Assembly: GCF_019966595.1 (NCBI RefSeq)
Contig: NZ_JAINFJ010000005.1
Span: forward strand, 215,924-279,923
Reading direction: 5' to 3'
DNA from: Oricola indica
GTDB taxonomy: Bacteria; Pseudomonadota; Alphaproteobacteria; Rhizobiales; Rhizobiaceae
DNA length: 64,000 nucleotides
Below the pieces are notes generated by a model that saw nothing but the letters and a program-made list of their open reading frames with translations, had not been told where the DNA came from and ran no database searches. The translations under genes and the position numbers were made by a program. Below are positions 57,657 through 64,000 of this stretch, in pieces. The stretch's first letter is position 1; each line of letters starts with the position of its first letter.

Positions 57657-58604
57657 ATGCGCTCCGTAATTGATCGAACAAGAAGCCTGACATTCGCCAT
57701 CGTGGCTGTTTTCGCGACGGGCGCACAGGCGCAGGATACGCCGTTCCTCGGCGATCTCGATCTGCCGGGCGTCATCAACTACGCGCCGGCAACCCTGCAA
57801 ACCGGGATTTCAGGCGAAGGCCCCGCCGTCGATCTCTTCCTCGATGCCCTGCTGACCGAAGAGTCCGAAGCCATCAAGACCGGCCTCGTATGGCGAATCT
57901 TCGGCTCCGAACCGGACATCGACGGCCAGCTACCGCTTCTGGCATCGGCGAAAGGCGGTTCGACGCGGCTGCAGCTCCCGCCCGGCAGCTATCTGGTTCA
58001 CGCAGCTTTCGGTCGCGCCGGCGCCACCACGCGGATCGCGCTCGGCGACGAGGCACGGCATGAGACGATGGTGCTCAACGCCGGAGGCCTGAAACTCGAA
58101 GGGGTCCTTCCCGACGGCATTCCGATGCGCGACCAGAAACTGCGCTTCAACATCTATGAGGCGGGCGACGCCGAGGAAGGCGAACGCCGCCTGATCCTGC
58201 CCAATGTCAGGCCGGGGCGCACCGTCAGGCTGAATGCGGGCACCTATCACGTCGTTTCCAACTACGGGGCGGTGAACGCCACCATCCGTGCCGACATCCA
58301 GGTCGAGGCCGGCAAGACCACGACGGCGCAGGTCGAACACCGTGCGGCCCAGGTCACGCTCAACCTCGTACGCGGCAAGAACGGCTTCCCGCTCGCCGAT
58401 ACCGCCTGGTCCGTTCTCGGCGCTTCCGGCGATATCATCGCGGAAAACGTCGGCGCCTTCCCGACGATGATCCTCGCTGCCGGCGACTACACGGTCATCG
58501 CGAAGAACAAGAACCGCGTCTACCAGCGCGACCTTACCATCCAGCCGGGCCGCGATATCGTGATCAAGGTCGACACAGAGACCGCAGAACAGATCAATCA
58601 GTAG
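57657..58604 (+). CDS. Secreted protein with three beta-sandwich-like repeats
   Basis: Protein of 315 residues with a signal peptide (cleavage near GAQAQDTPF). No family is named with confidence, but it contains three similar segments: LPPGSYLVHAAFGRAGATT, LNAGTYHVVSNYGAVNATI and LAAGDYTVIAKNKNRVYQ. Each has the pattern L-x-x-G-x-Y-x-V followed by strands and a hydrophobic return (RIALGDEA, RADIQVEAG, RDLTIQPG). This is like carboxypeptidase-regulatory or CNA-B-like sandwiches. The stop overlaps the acyltransferase gene by seven bases on the opposite strand. The frame upstream of 57657 is non-coding. Confidence 0.75.
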   Translation: MRSVIDRTRSLTFAIVAVFATGAQAQDTPFLGDLDLPGVINYAPATLQTGISGEGPAVDLFLDALLTEESEAIKTGLVWRIFGSEPDIDGQLPLLASAKGGSTRLQLPPGSYLVHAAFGRAGATTRIALGDEARHETMVLNAGGLKLEGVLPDGIPMRDQKLRFNIYEAGDAEEGERRLILPNVRPGRTVRLNAGTYHVVSNYGAVNATIRADIQVEAGKTTTAQVEHRAAQVTLNLVRGKNGFPLADTAWSVLGASGDIIAENVGAFPTMILAAGDYTVIAKNKNRVYQRDLTIQPGRDIVIKVDTETAEQINQ

Positions 58605-59467
58605 CGGTTCGTCACGGTCGTCGGCACGCGGCGTCGCCGAGGCGACGGATCGAGCGAGAACACGGCATCGTGGACGCGATAGAGCAATAGTTTCCGATCC
58701 TCGATACGGGACAGCTGGTCCCACGTCATGGTCGTGCCGATCCACGCCCTGATCTGCTTGCCATAGAGCCGCTGGAACTCCCGGATCAGAAGCGAAGTGC
58801 GCAGCGTCAGCGAGAACTGGCTGACAAGATGGAAGAGCCGGCCGTTCTGACCGTCGAAATAGACCGGGATCACCGATGCGTGCGCCGACTGGATCAGCCG
58901 CGCGGTAAACATCTTCCAGGGCAGATCCTCGGCTCGGCCAAGCCCCTTGCGCGCCGTTGCGACACCGCCGGCCGGGAAGATGATGATTGTCACGCCCTCC
59001 TTGAGCAGCCGTACCGCTTCCTTGCGCGTCTGGAGATTGAGCGCCACCGCCTCCTTTGTCTCTTCAAAGGAAATCGGCAGCGAATAGGGCCGGATTTCCG
59101 GCACTTTCAGCAGGTCGTTGTTGATGATGACGCGAAACGGCCTGCCCAGTTTTTCAGCCAGGGAAAGGAATGCGATACCATCGCCGATCCCGTAGGGATG
59201 ATTGGCGACCATCACGAGCGGCGTGTCGGGCAGATCGGCCGGCGGCCATTGCCCGTCGGCCTGCAGCCGGACCTCGATCAAATTCAGCATCTCGGTGAAG
59301 ACGCTGTCGCTCTTCCCGAAAATCTCATGGCGCCAATAGTCGTAAAGGTCTGCGAGACGGTCGCGACCGGACAGGTTCTCGATCGTACGTATCATCCACC
59401 GCTTGAAAGGCGGATCATCCGGACGTGCGTAAGACAATTCCGAAAAACGGACGGTTCTGATCATCAT
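58598..59467 (-). CDS. Lysophospholipid acyltransferase-family protein
   Basis: Acyltransferase of about 289 residues related to PlsC-type enzymes. The acyl-CoA/ACP site has VMVANHPYGIGDGIAFL with the catalytic His-Asp pair, RVIINNDLLKVPEIRP and the glycerophosphate-binding block IIFPAGGVATARKGLG. It resembles the hemolysin/OlsA-like branch found in rhizobia. Starts at 59467 and 59464 are both ATG. It follows thrS on the same strand but is separated from it by a terminator. The lipid acceptor is unknown. Confidence 0.85.
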   Translation of the reverse strand: MMIRTVRFSELSYARPDDPPFKRWMIRTIENLSGRDRLADLYDYWRHEIFGKSDSVFTEMLNLIEVRLQADGQWPPADLPDTPLVMVANHPYGIGDGIAFLSLAEKLGRPFRVIINNDLLKVPEIRPYSLPISFEETKEAVALNLQTRKEAVRLLKEGVTIIIFPAGGVATARKGLGRAEDLPWKMFTARLIQSAHASVIPVYFDGQNGRLFHLVSQFSLTLRTSLLIREFQRLYGKQIRAWIGTTMTWDQLSRIEDRKLLLYRVHDAVFSLDPSPRRRRVPTTVTNRY

Positions 59468-59532
59468 CCGCGAGTCTTCTCCACCCTCGACCGATCTTAA
59501 CGTTTCGCCCGGTTGAAGTCGAGTTGCACAAG

Positions 59533-59557
59533 AAAAACCGGCGGCCATGGCCGCCGG
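59533..59557 (-). terminator. Rho-independent terminator of thrS
   Basis: CCGGCGGCCATGGCCGCCGG (59538-59557) is a perfect 20-base palindrome. On the minus strand it is followed directly by TTTTTCTT. It sits 15 bases after the thrS stop. Confidence 0.88.
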
Positions 59558-59571
59558 ATTTCATCGATCTG

Positions 59572-61560
59572 TCACATACCGCGCTTGCGCCGGATATCGG
59601 GCGGGGTCGCCTCGTCCGTCAGCGACACCAGGATCTCGTCGATCGTTTTCGATTCCTGGTCCCGCGAACCGAGACGGCGAACATTGACCGTCCCCTCCTC
59701 CGCCTCGCGGCGGCCGCAAACGAGGATGACCGGAACCTTGGCGACCGAATGTTCGCGCACCTTGTAATTGATCTTCTCGTTGCGCAGATCGGTTTCGACA
59801 TGCAGGCCCGCATCCTTCAGCCGCTTGGCCACTTCGAGAGCGTAGCCATCGGCGTCCTGGGTGATCGTCGCGATGACAACCTGAACCGGCGCGAACCACA
59901 GCGGGAAATGTCCCGCATGGCTTTCGATCAGGATACCGAGGAACCGCTCCAGCGAGCCCACGATGGCGCGGTGGATCATCACCGGCTGCTTCTTCTCGGA
60001 ATCCTTGTCGATGTAGAACGCACCGAAGCGTTCTGGCAGGTTGAAATCGACCTGCGTCGTGCCGCATTGCCACTCGCGTCCGATCGCATCCTTGAGCGTG
60101 TACTCGAACTTCGGCCCGTAGAACGTGCCCTCGCCCTCGTTGATACCGGTCTTGATCCGGCTGTCTTCCCGCGCCATGCGTTCCAGCGAGCTCTTGAGGA
60201 TGCCTTCCGCATGATCCCAGGACTCATCGCTGCCGACGCGCTTTTCCGGACGCGTGGCAAGCTTGACCAGAACCTCGTCGAAACCGAAATCCTTGTAGAC
60301 CGACATCATGAGATCGTTGATCTTCAGGATCTCCGCCTCGAGCTGCTCCTCGGTGCAGAACACATGCGCATCGTCCTGCGTGAAGCCGCGAACGCGCATC
60401 AACCCATGCAGCGCACCCGACGGTTCATAGCGGTGCACGGCGCCGAATTCGGCGAGCCGAATCGGCAGTTCGCGGTAGGACTTCAGCCCGTGCTTGAACA
60501 GTTGCACGTGGCCGGGGCAGTTCATCGGCTTGAGCGCAAAGACGCGGCTGTCCTCCGCCTCCTCGTCGGCGCAGGTCACCGCGAACATGTTCTCGCGGTA
60601 CCAGCCCCAGTGCCCGGACGTTTGCCACAAGGCGTTGTCGAGCACCTGCGGCGCATTCACCTCGTCATAATCGTCCGCGATCTGGCGGCGCATATAGGAG
60701 AGCAGATTCTGGAACATGCGCCAGCCCTTGGCGTGCCAGAACACGACGCCCGGTCCCTCTTCCTGGAAATGGAACAGGTCCATCTCGCGCCCGAGCCGGC
60801 GATGGTCGCGTTTCTCCGCTTCCTCCAGCATGTGCAGGTACGCGTCGAGCTCGCTCTGGTTGGCCCATGCGGTGCCATAGATGCGCGTCAGCATCGGCTT
60901 CGTGGAGTCGCCACGCCAATAGGCGCCCGCAACCTTCATGAGCTTGAAGGCGGTACCGATACGGCCGGTGGCATCCATGTGCGGACCGCGGCAGAGATCG
61001 AACCAGTCGCCCTGCTTGTAGATGCGGATTTCCTGGTCTTCCGGAATCGCGTCGACGAGATCCACCTTGTAGGCCTCGCCCATGTCGGCAAAGACGTCCT
61101 TCGTGCGCTGGCGATCCCAAAGCTCTTTCGTAAAGGGAGCGTTGCGCTGAATGATCTCGCGCATCTTCTTCTCGATCACCGGCAAATCGTCCGGCGTGAA
61201 CGGCCAGTCCTCGCGGGTATCCGGGTGGACGCGCTTGAAGTCGTAATAGAAGCCGTTCTCGATGACGGGGCCGATCGTGACCTGCGTTCCGGGCCACAGT
61301 TCCTGCACGGCCTCGGCCATCACATGGGCGGCATCGTGACGGATCAGTTCGAGCGCACGCGGATCGTCGCGCGTCACGATCTCGATGGCGCCGTCGGTGA
61401 CCGGATCGGAAAGGTCGCGCAAATCGCCGTCCAGCGCGATCGCGACAGCTTTCTTGGCGAGCGATTTTGAGATCGATTCCGCGACGTCACGGCCGGTCGT
61501 ACCGGCATCGAACGCTTTCACGGATCCATCGGGAAATGTAAGGGAAACGGCCGCAGCCAT
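59572..61560 (-). CDS. thrS: Threonyl-tRNA synthetase
   Basis: Charges tRNA-Thr (662 residues). An N-terminal TGS domain (about 1-65) starts [19 protein letters not shown]. The editing domain (about 70-225) has [19 protein letters not shown] with the HxxxH-type site. The catalytic core has [36 protein letters not shown]-type zinc site residues (Cys in NCPGH) and [20 protein letters not shown] (motif 2). The anticodon domain follows from about 560. AGGAG stands before the ATG. The terminator follows at 59533-59557. Confidence 0.97.
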   Translation of the reverse strand: MAAAVSLTFPDGSVKAFDAGTTGRDVAESISKSLAKKAVAIALDGDLRDLSDPVTDGAIEIVTRDDPRALELIRHDAAHVMAEAVQELWPGTQVTIGPVIENGFYYDFKRVHPDTREDWPFTPDDLPVIEKKMREIIQRNAPFTKELWDRQRTKDVFADMGEAYKVDLVDAIPEDQEIRIYKQGDWFDLCRGPHMDATGRIGTAFKLMKVAGAYWRGDSTKPMLTRIYGTAWANQSELDAYLHMLEEAEKRDHRRLGREMDLFHFQEEGPGVVFWHAKGWRMFQNLLSYMRRQIADDYDEVNAPQVLDNALWQTSGHWGWYRENMFAVTCADEEAEDSRVFALKPMNCPGHVQLFKHGLKSYRELPIRLAEFGAVHRYEPSGALHGLMRVRGFTQDDAHVFCTEEQLEAEILKINDLMMSVYKDFGFDEVLVKLATRPEKRVGSDESWDHAEGILKSSLERMAREDSRIKTGINEGEGTFYGPKFEYTLKDAIGREWQCGTTQVDFNLPERFGAFYIDKDSEKKQPVMIHRAIVGSLERFLGILIESHAGHFPLWFAPVQVVIATITQDADGYALEVAKRLKDAGLHVETDLRNEKINYKVREHSVAKVPVILVCGRREAEEGTVNVRRLGSRDQESKTIDEILVSLTDEATPPDIRRKRGM

Positions 61561-61660
61561 GGTCTGGTCTCCTTTTCCAGTCCCGCCAACGAACGCGGGT
61601 GGTGAACAATGGGCGCGTCATAGGCAAAGCCCAACCGCAAGTAAAGCCGCCGGCAACCCG

Positions 61661-61855
61661 TCAGATCGCGAATACGATCAACGCGCCGATAGCGGCCACG
61701 ACCAGCAACCACAATGGCAGGAAACGCAGGCGCCGGGGCGCACCGCTCGCGCCGGTGCGCGTCCGATACCGCGAAAAGCGACGCCTGAGGTCGGCAGCCC
61801 GCTCATCCGGGTCATACGGCCTGTTGAGCTTCCAGGGTGTTTCCTTTCCGGGCAT
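61661..61855 (-). CDS. Small single-pass membrane protein
   Basis: Protein of 64 residues starting MPGKETPWKLNRPYDPDE, with an excellent ribosome site GGAAGGA four bases upstream. An arginine-rich cytoplasmic part (residues 15-45, with RRRFSRYRTRT) is followed by one helix LPLWLLVVAAIGALIVFAI at the C-terminus, a tail-anchor layout. No function is known. It is upstream of thrS in the same direction. Confidence 0.7.
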   Translation of the reverse strand: MPGKETPWKLNRPYDPDERAADLRRRFSRYRTRTGASGAPRRLRFLPLWLLVVAAIGALIVFAI

Positions 61856-62033
61856 CGGTCCTTCCACGAAATCCGGCCTTCGCGCCCGATATGGGGATGA
61901 CCGCGGCGGATTTCACGCCCGGTAGCGCCGTGTGACCGGATGCACACCGGCGCGGATCGATCTGGCCTACCTCTCCACCATAATCGTCGGATCCCGGTCC
62001 AGGGGACAGACGCCATCTGGAAAGGAATACCGC

Positions 62034-62876
62034 ATGAAACGCATGATTGTCCTTGCAGCCGCGATGATCGCCGCCGCTGTTTCGTTCCCCTCTCAGTCTT
62101 CGGCGGAGACGGTTTATCTCAAATCGGCCCATTCCGGGCTCTTCGTCGGCACGAGCAATGGCCGGCTGGCGGCCAATGTCTCCGCCGATCGCGCCGCAGC
62201 CTTCGACATCCTCGACATGGATTCGCAGCGGATCGCATTCCGCACGGTCAATGGTGGCCGTTACGTACGGGCCGGAGACGGCGCATTCCTCGAGAGCGCA
62301 AGCCAGAACGTGCGCACAAGCGAGACGTTCTACCTGTCGCGCCTGCCTGGCGGCACCTACGCGATACGATCGGCCCTAAACGGCAAGCTGGTGCGTGCCG
62401 GCGTCGGCCGTGGTTCGCTGCTGGCGGCTGTTTCCGTCGGGAAGCCGCAAGCCTGGGAACGCTTCGAAATCATTCCGGCATCCGCTTCCGGCCAATCCGG
62501 CAACCGCCGACCCGGCGTTTCGCACGCAATCACCGGCGTGTGGAAAGTGAAACAGGTCGCCGCACACCAGACCGGATACCTGACCGACCTCGCACCGCAT
62601 CTCTTCGCGGCCTCGCGCGTCGAAATCCAGTCGGGCGGCAACCTGAATGCGATGGTCGGCTGCAATCGCATGAACGCGACGGTCTCGCAGAATGGCGCGT
62701 CCTGGAACGGCGGGCGCTTCATGTCCACGAAGATACTCTGCCGGGACCGCGCAGCGGCGGCCGTCGAGCGCTCCTTCACGAAGGCCGCGCAAGATGCTGT
62801 GCGCGTCGCCCTGAGCGGCAATCGCCTGACCTTGCGCAACAGCGCCGGCGATCTCGTCCTCGTGATGGTGCGCTAA
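62034..62876 (+). CDS. Secreted beta-trefoil (fascin-like) plus META-domain protein
   Basis: Protein of 280 residues with a signal peptide ending near QSSAETV. Residues 25-155 have the repeated pattern of a fascin/actin-cross-linking-like beta-trefoil: TVYLKSAHSGLFVG, NGGRYVRAGDGAFLE and LNGKLVRAGVGRGSLL. Residues 170-280 are a META domain (HslJ type), with ITGVWKVKQV, MVGCNRMNATV and NRLTLRNSAGDLVLVM. META domains occur in outer-membrane or secreted stress proteins. AAGGAA precedes the ATG. The combination is not one I recognise as common. Confidence 0.8.
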   Translation: MKRMIVLAAAMIAAAVSFPSQSSAETVYLKSAHSGLFVGTSNGRLAANVSADRAAAFDILDMDSQRIAFRTVNGGRYVRAGDGAFLESASQNVRTSETFYLSRLPGGTYAIRSALNGKLVRAGVGRGSLLAAVSVGKPQAWERFEIIPASASGQSGNRRPGVSHAITGVWKVKQVAAHQTGYLTDLAPHLFAASRVEIQSGGNLNAMVGCNRMNATVSQNGASWNGGRFMSTKILCRDRAAAAVERSFTKAAQDAVRVALSGNRLTLRNSAGDLVLVMVR

Positions 62877-62906
62877 TCGCCATCGCCTCCACGAACACGA
62901 TATTCC

Positions 62907-62935
62907 GGCGCCGGGCTATCCGGCGCCATTTCGGT
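62907..62935 (+). terminator. Terminator after the META-domain gene
   Basis: GGCGCCGG and CCGGCGCC pair perfectly around GCTAT, followed on the plus strand by ATTTCGGTTTG. It overlaps the last codons of the convergent hydrolase gene. The T-tract is imperfect. Confidence 0.6.
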
Positions 62936-63839
62936 TTGTTTCCAGGCCGGCAATGAAGTCGAGCACATGGCCGGCGATCTCGGCCGCCGGCTCGCGCTCC
63001 ATGTGGAAATGGTGATGACCTTCGACCGTTGCGCGGGTCAAATCATCGATCAGCGCTTCCGACACATCGACCAGATCGGCGACCCACCCGCGCTTCACGA
63101 GCCCTTCGGTTGCCCACACATTGAGAACCGGCACAGAGAGCGACCGCAACACAGACTCGATCTGTTGCGCATTCAGTTTGACGGCTGACGGGCTCTGCAG
63201 GCGTTGATCATTGCGCAGACGAAAACCGTCTCCGGTTTCCTCCAACGCCCGCGTGGCGAGCAAGGCCGCAATCTCGCGGCTGACGCCATAGCGCTGACGG
63301 CGTTCGACATAATCCTCGACCGACGAAAAATGCCGCTGCGCCCGTGTCGCGATTCGCGCCGCATACCGGAGACCGTCCCGTAACTGGTGAACGAACTCCC
63401 CGTCGTCATGCGGCTCGGGCATCAACCCGTCCAGCGTGACAAGCGCCCGCACGTGTTCCGGCATCGCGGCAGCGAGAAGCGTGCCGATCATCGCGCCGCG
63501 CGAATGGCCGAGGATCGTGCAATCCTTCCAGCCCTGCCGTTCGATGACTTTCAGGATCTGCGGAATGTCGTCCCAAATCAGATAGGCCGCGTCGTCCGAG
63601 CGATGATCGCTGTGTCCATGACCGGTCAGGTCGAGCGCAACGACACGACATCCGCTCAGGAGCGGCGCGAGGACAGCGAAACTCGCTGCGTTGTCCAGCC
63701 ATCCATGCAAGGCAATCACGGGAAACCCGTCCGTCGGTCCCCACGCCATGGCGCTGAGATTCAGACCGTCGACGATCCAGTTCAGGTGTTCGGGAGCGGA
63801 AGGCAAGTCCTTCCGTTTGGTTGTTCCGGATATTTCCAT
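62916..63839 (-). CDS. Alpha/beta hydrolase
   Basis: Hydrolase-fold protein of 307 residues. ALHGWLDNAASF is the oxyanion region. LDLTGHGHSDH follows, the nucleophile elbow is LGHSRGAMIG with Ser near residue 113, and the final His is likely in EGHHHFHME. The N-terminal 20 residues are basic and variable. It resembles epoxide-hydrolase/MEST-like alpha/beta hydrolases; the substrate is unknown. It ends on the plus-strand terminator at 62907-62935. Confidence 0.88.
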   Translation of the reverse strand: MEISGTTKRKDLPSAPEHLNWIVDGLNLSAMAWGPTDGFPVIALHGWLDNAASFAVLAPLLSGCRVVALDLTGHGHSDHRSDDAAYLIWDDIPQILKVIERQGWKDCTILGHSRGAMIGTLLAAAMPEHVRALVTLDGLMPEPHDDGEFVHQLRDGLRYAARIATRAQRHFSSVEDYVERRQRYGVSREIAALLATRALEETGDGFRLRNDQRLQSPSAVKLNAQQIESVLRSLSVPVLNVWATEGLVKRGWVADLVDVSEALIDDLTRATVEGHHHFHMEREPAAEIAGHVLDFIAGLETNRNGAG

Positions 63840-63872
63840 GGTCAGGCACAGGCGATACCGGAAAGAGGAACC

Positions 63873-64000
63873 GTGTGCAACGAACGCGATATCGCTAAAA
63901 AAGCGATTGCGCAGGCTTGTGCGGCCATAGGCGATTTGCTAAGTGCGCCGGGCCGGTTTTACCGGTTTTCGTCTTTGGCTTGCGGTCGTGGCGGAATTGG
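63873..64000 (+). CDS. Possible start of a gene cut by the window end
   Basis: A frame opens at GTG 63873 (V-C-N-E-R-D-I-A-K-K-A-I-A-Q-A) and stays open to the window edge, 42 codons. GAGGAA lies just ahead, though very close. No family is recognised in so short a piece, and it may be chance. It is divergent from the alpha/beta hydrolase. Confidence 0.3.
   Translation, partial: MCNERDIAKKAIAQACAAIGDLLSAPGRFYRFSSLACGRGGI

Noticed and set aside
59524-61470. 648-codon plus-strand frame opposite thrS
   Set aside because: Antisense shadow; thrS on the minus strand has every domain and motif, and the shadow starts inside the terminator hairpin.

Overview
The window is high-G+C bacterial DNA, densely packed with genes on both strands. 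Gene content and order point to a member of the Hyphomicrobiales (Rhizobiales, Alphaproteobacteria). Supporting signs are a suf operon of the agrobacterial type (desulfurase-sufB-sufC-sufD-sufS-DUF59-sufA), an ATP12 F1-ATPase chaperone, a DUF2336 protein, a class I PHA synthase, a CpaB-F/TadB-D pilus locus and the run aminotransferase-hom-glpX-recJ. The species cannot be named from the sequence. No prophage, insertion sequence, CRISPR array or rRNA was seen.

Layout. Positions 1-7300 hold a complete-looking sulfolactate catabolism locus. A tripartite tricarboxylate-type transporter (TctC, TctB and a TctA cut by the window edge) would bring the substrate in. Two dehydrogenases of opposite stereochemistry (SlcC-like and ComC-like) would convert (S)- to (R)-sulfolactate through sulfopyruvate. 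SuyA and SuyB would split (R)-sulfolactate into pyruvate and sulfite. A GntR/UTRA regulator is divergent from suyAB. The same perfect 12-bp palindrome lies upstream of both transcription units (2870-2881 and 6481-6492), so one regulator probably controls transport and breakdown together.

Positions 7440-10041 carry tRNA-Thr, NAD kinase and a DEAD-box RNA helicase. Positions 10062-17575 are the suf Fe-S assembly operon. It is unusual in carrying a DoxX-like membrane protein and a 55-residue membrane ORF between sufB and sufC, and in having two Irr-box-like inverted repeats at its two likely promoters. Positions 17771-23700 hold a hydrolase, a GT39/GT2 pair for lipid-linked sugar transfer, anmK and tyrS. 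Positions 23705-36016 hold an AsmA-like giant protein, a bcp peroxiredoxin, a ferritin-like DUF455 protein, an M23 peptidase, recJ, glpX, hom, an alanine-type aminotransferase and a lipoprotein. Positions 36189-40377 hold phaC, sfsA, map and radC.

Positions 40378-43372 look like a small accessory patch: a LysR regulator, a divergent PAPS-type sulfotransferase homologue and a SnoaL-like protein, flanked by two gene-poor stretches that share a short motif. Positions 43373-52909 hold a conserved hypothetical gene, ATP12 and the Tad/Cpa pilus export genes on the minus strand (cpaB, C, a very short cpaD-like lipoprotein, cpaE, cpaF, tadB, tadC, tadD). The pilin and prepilin peptidase are not here. 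Positions 53056-64000 hold parE, a DUF2336 protein, a nitroreductase/flavin reductase pair, a secreted three-repeat protein, an acyltransferase, thrS, a small membrane protein, a beta-trefoil/META protein and an alpha/beta hydrolase.
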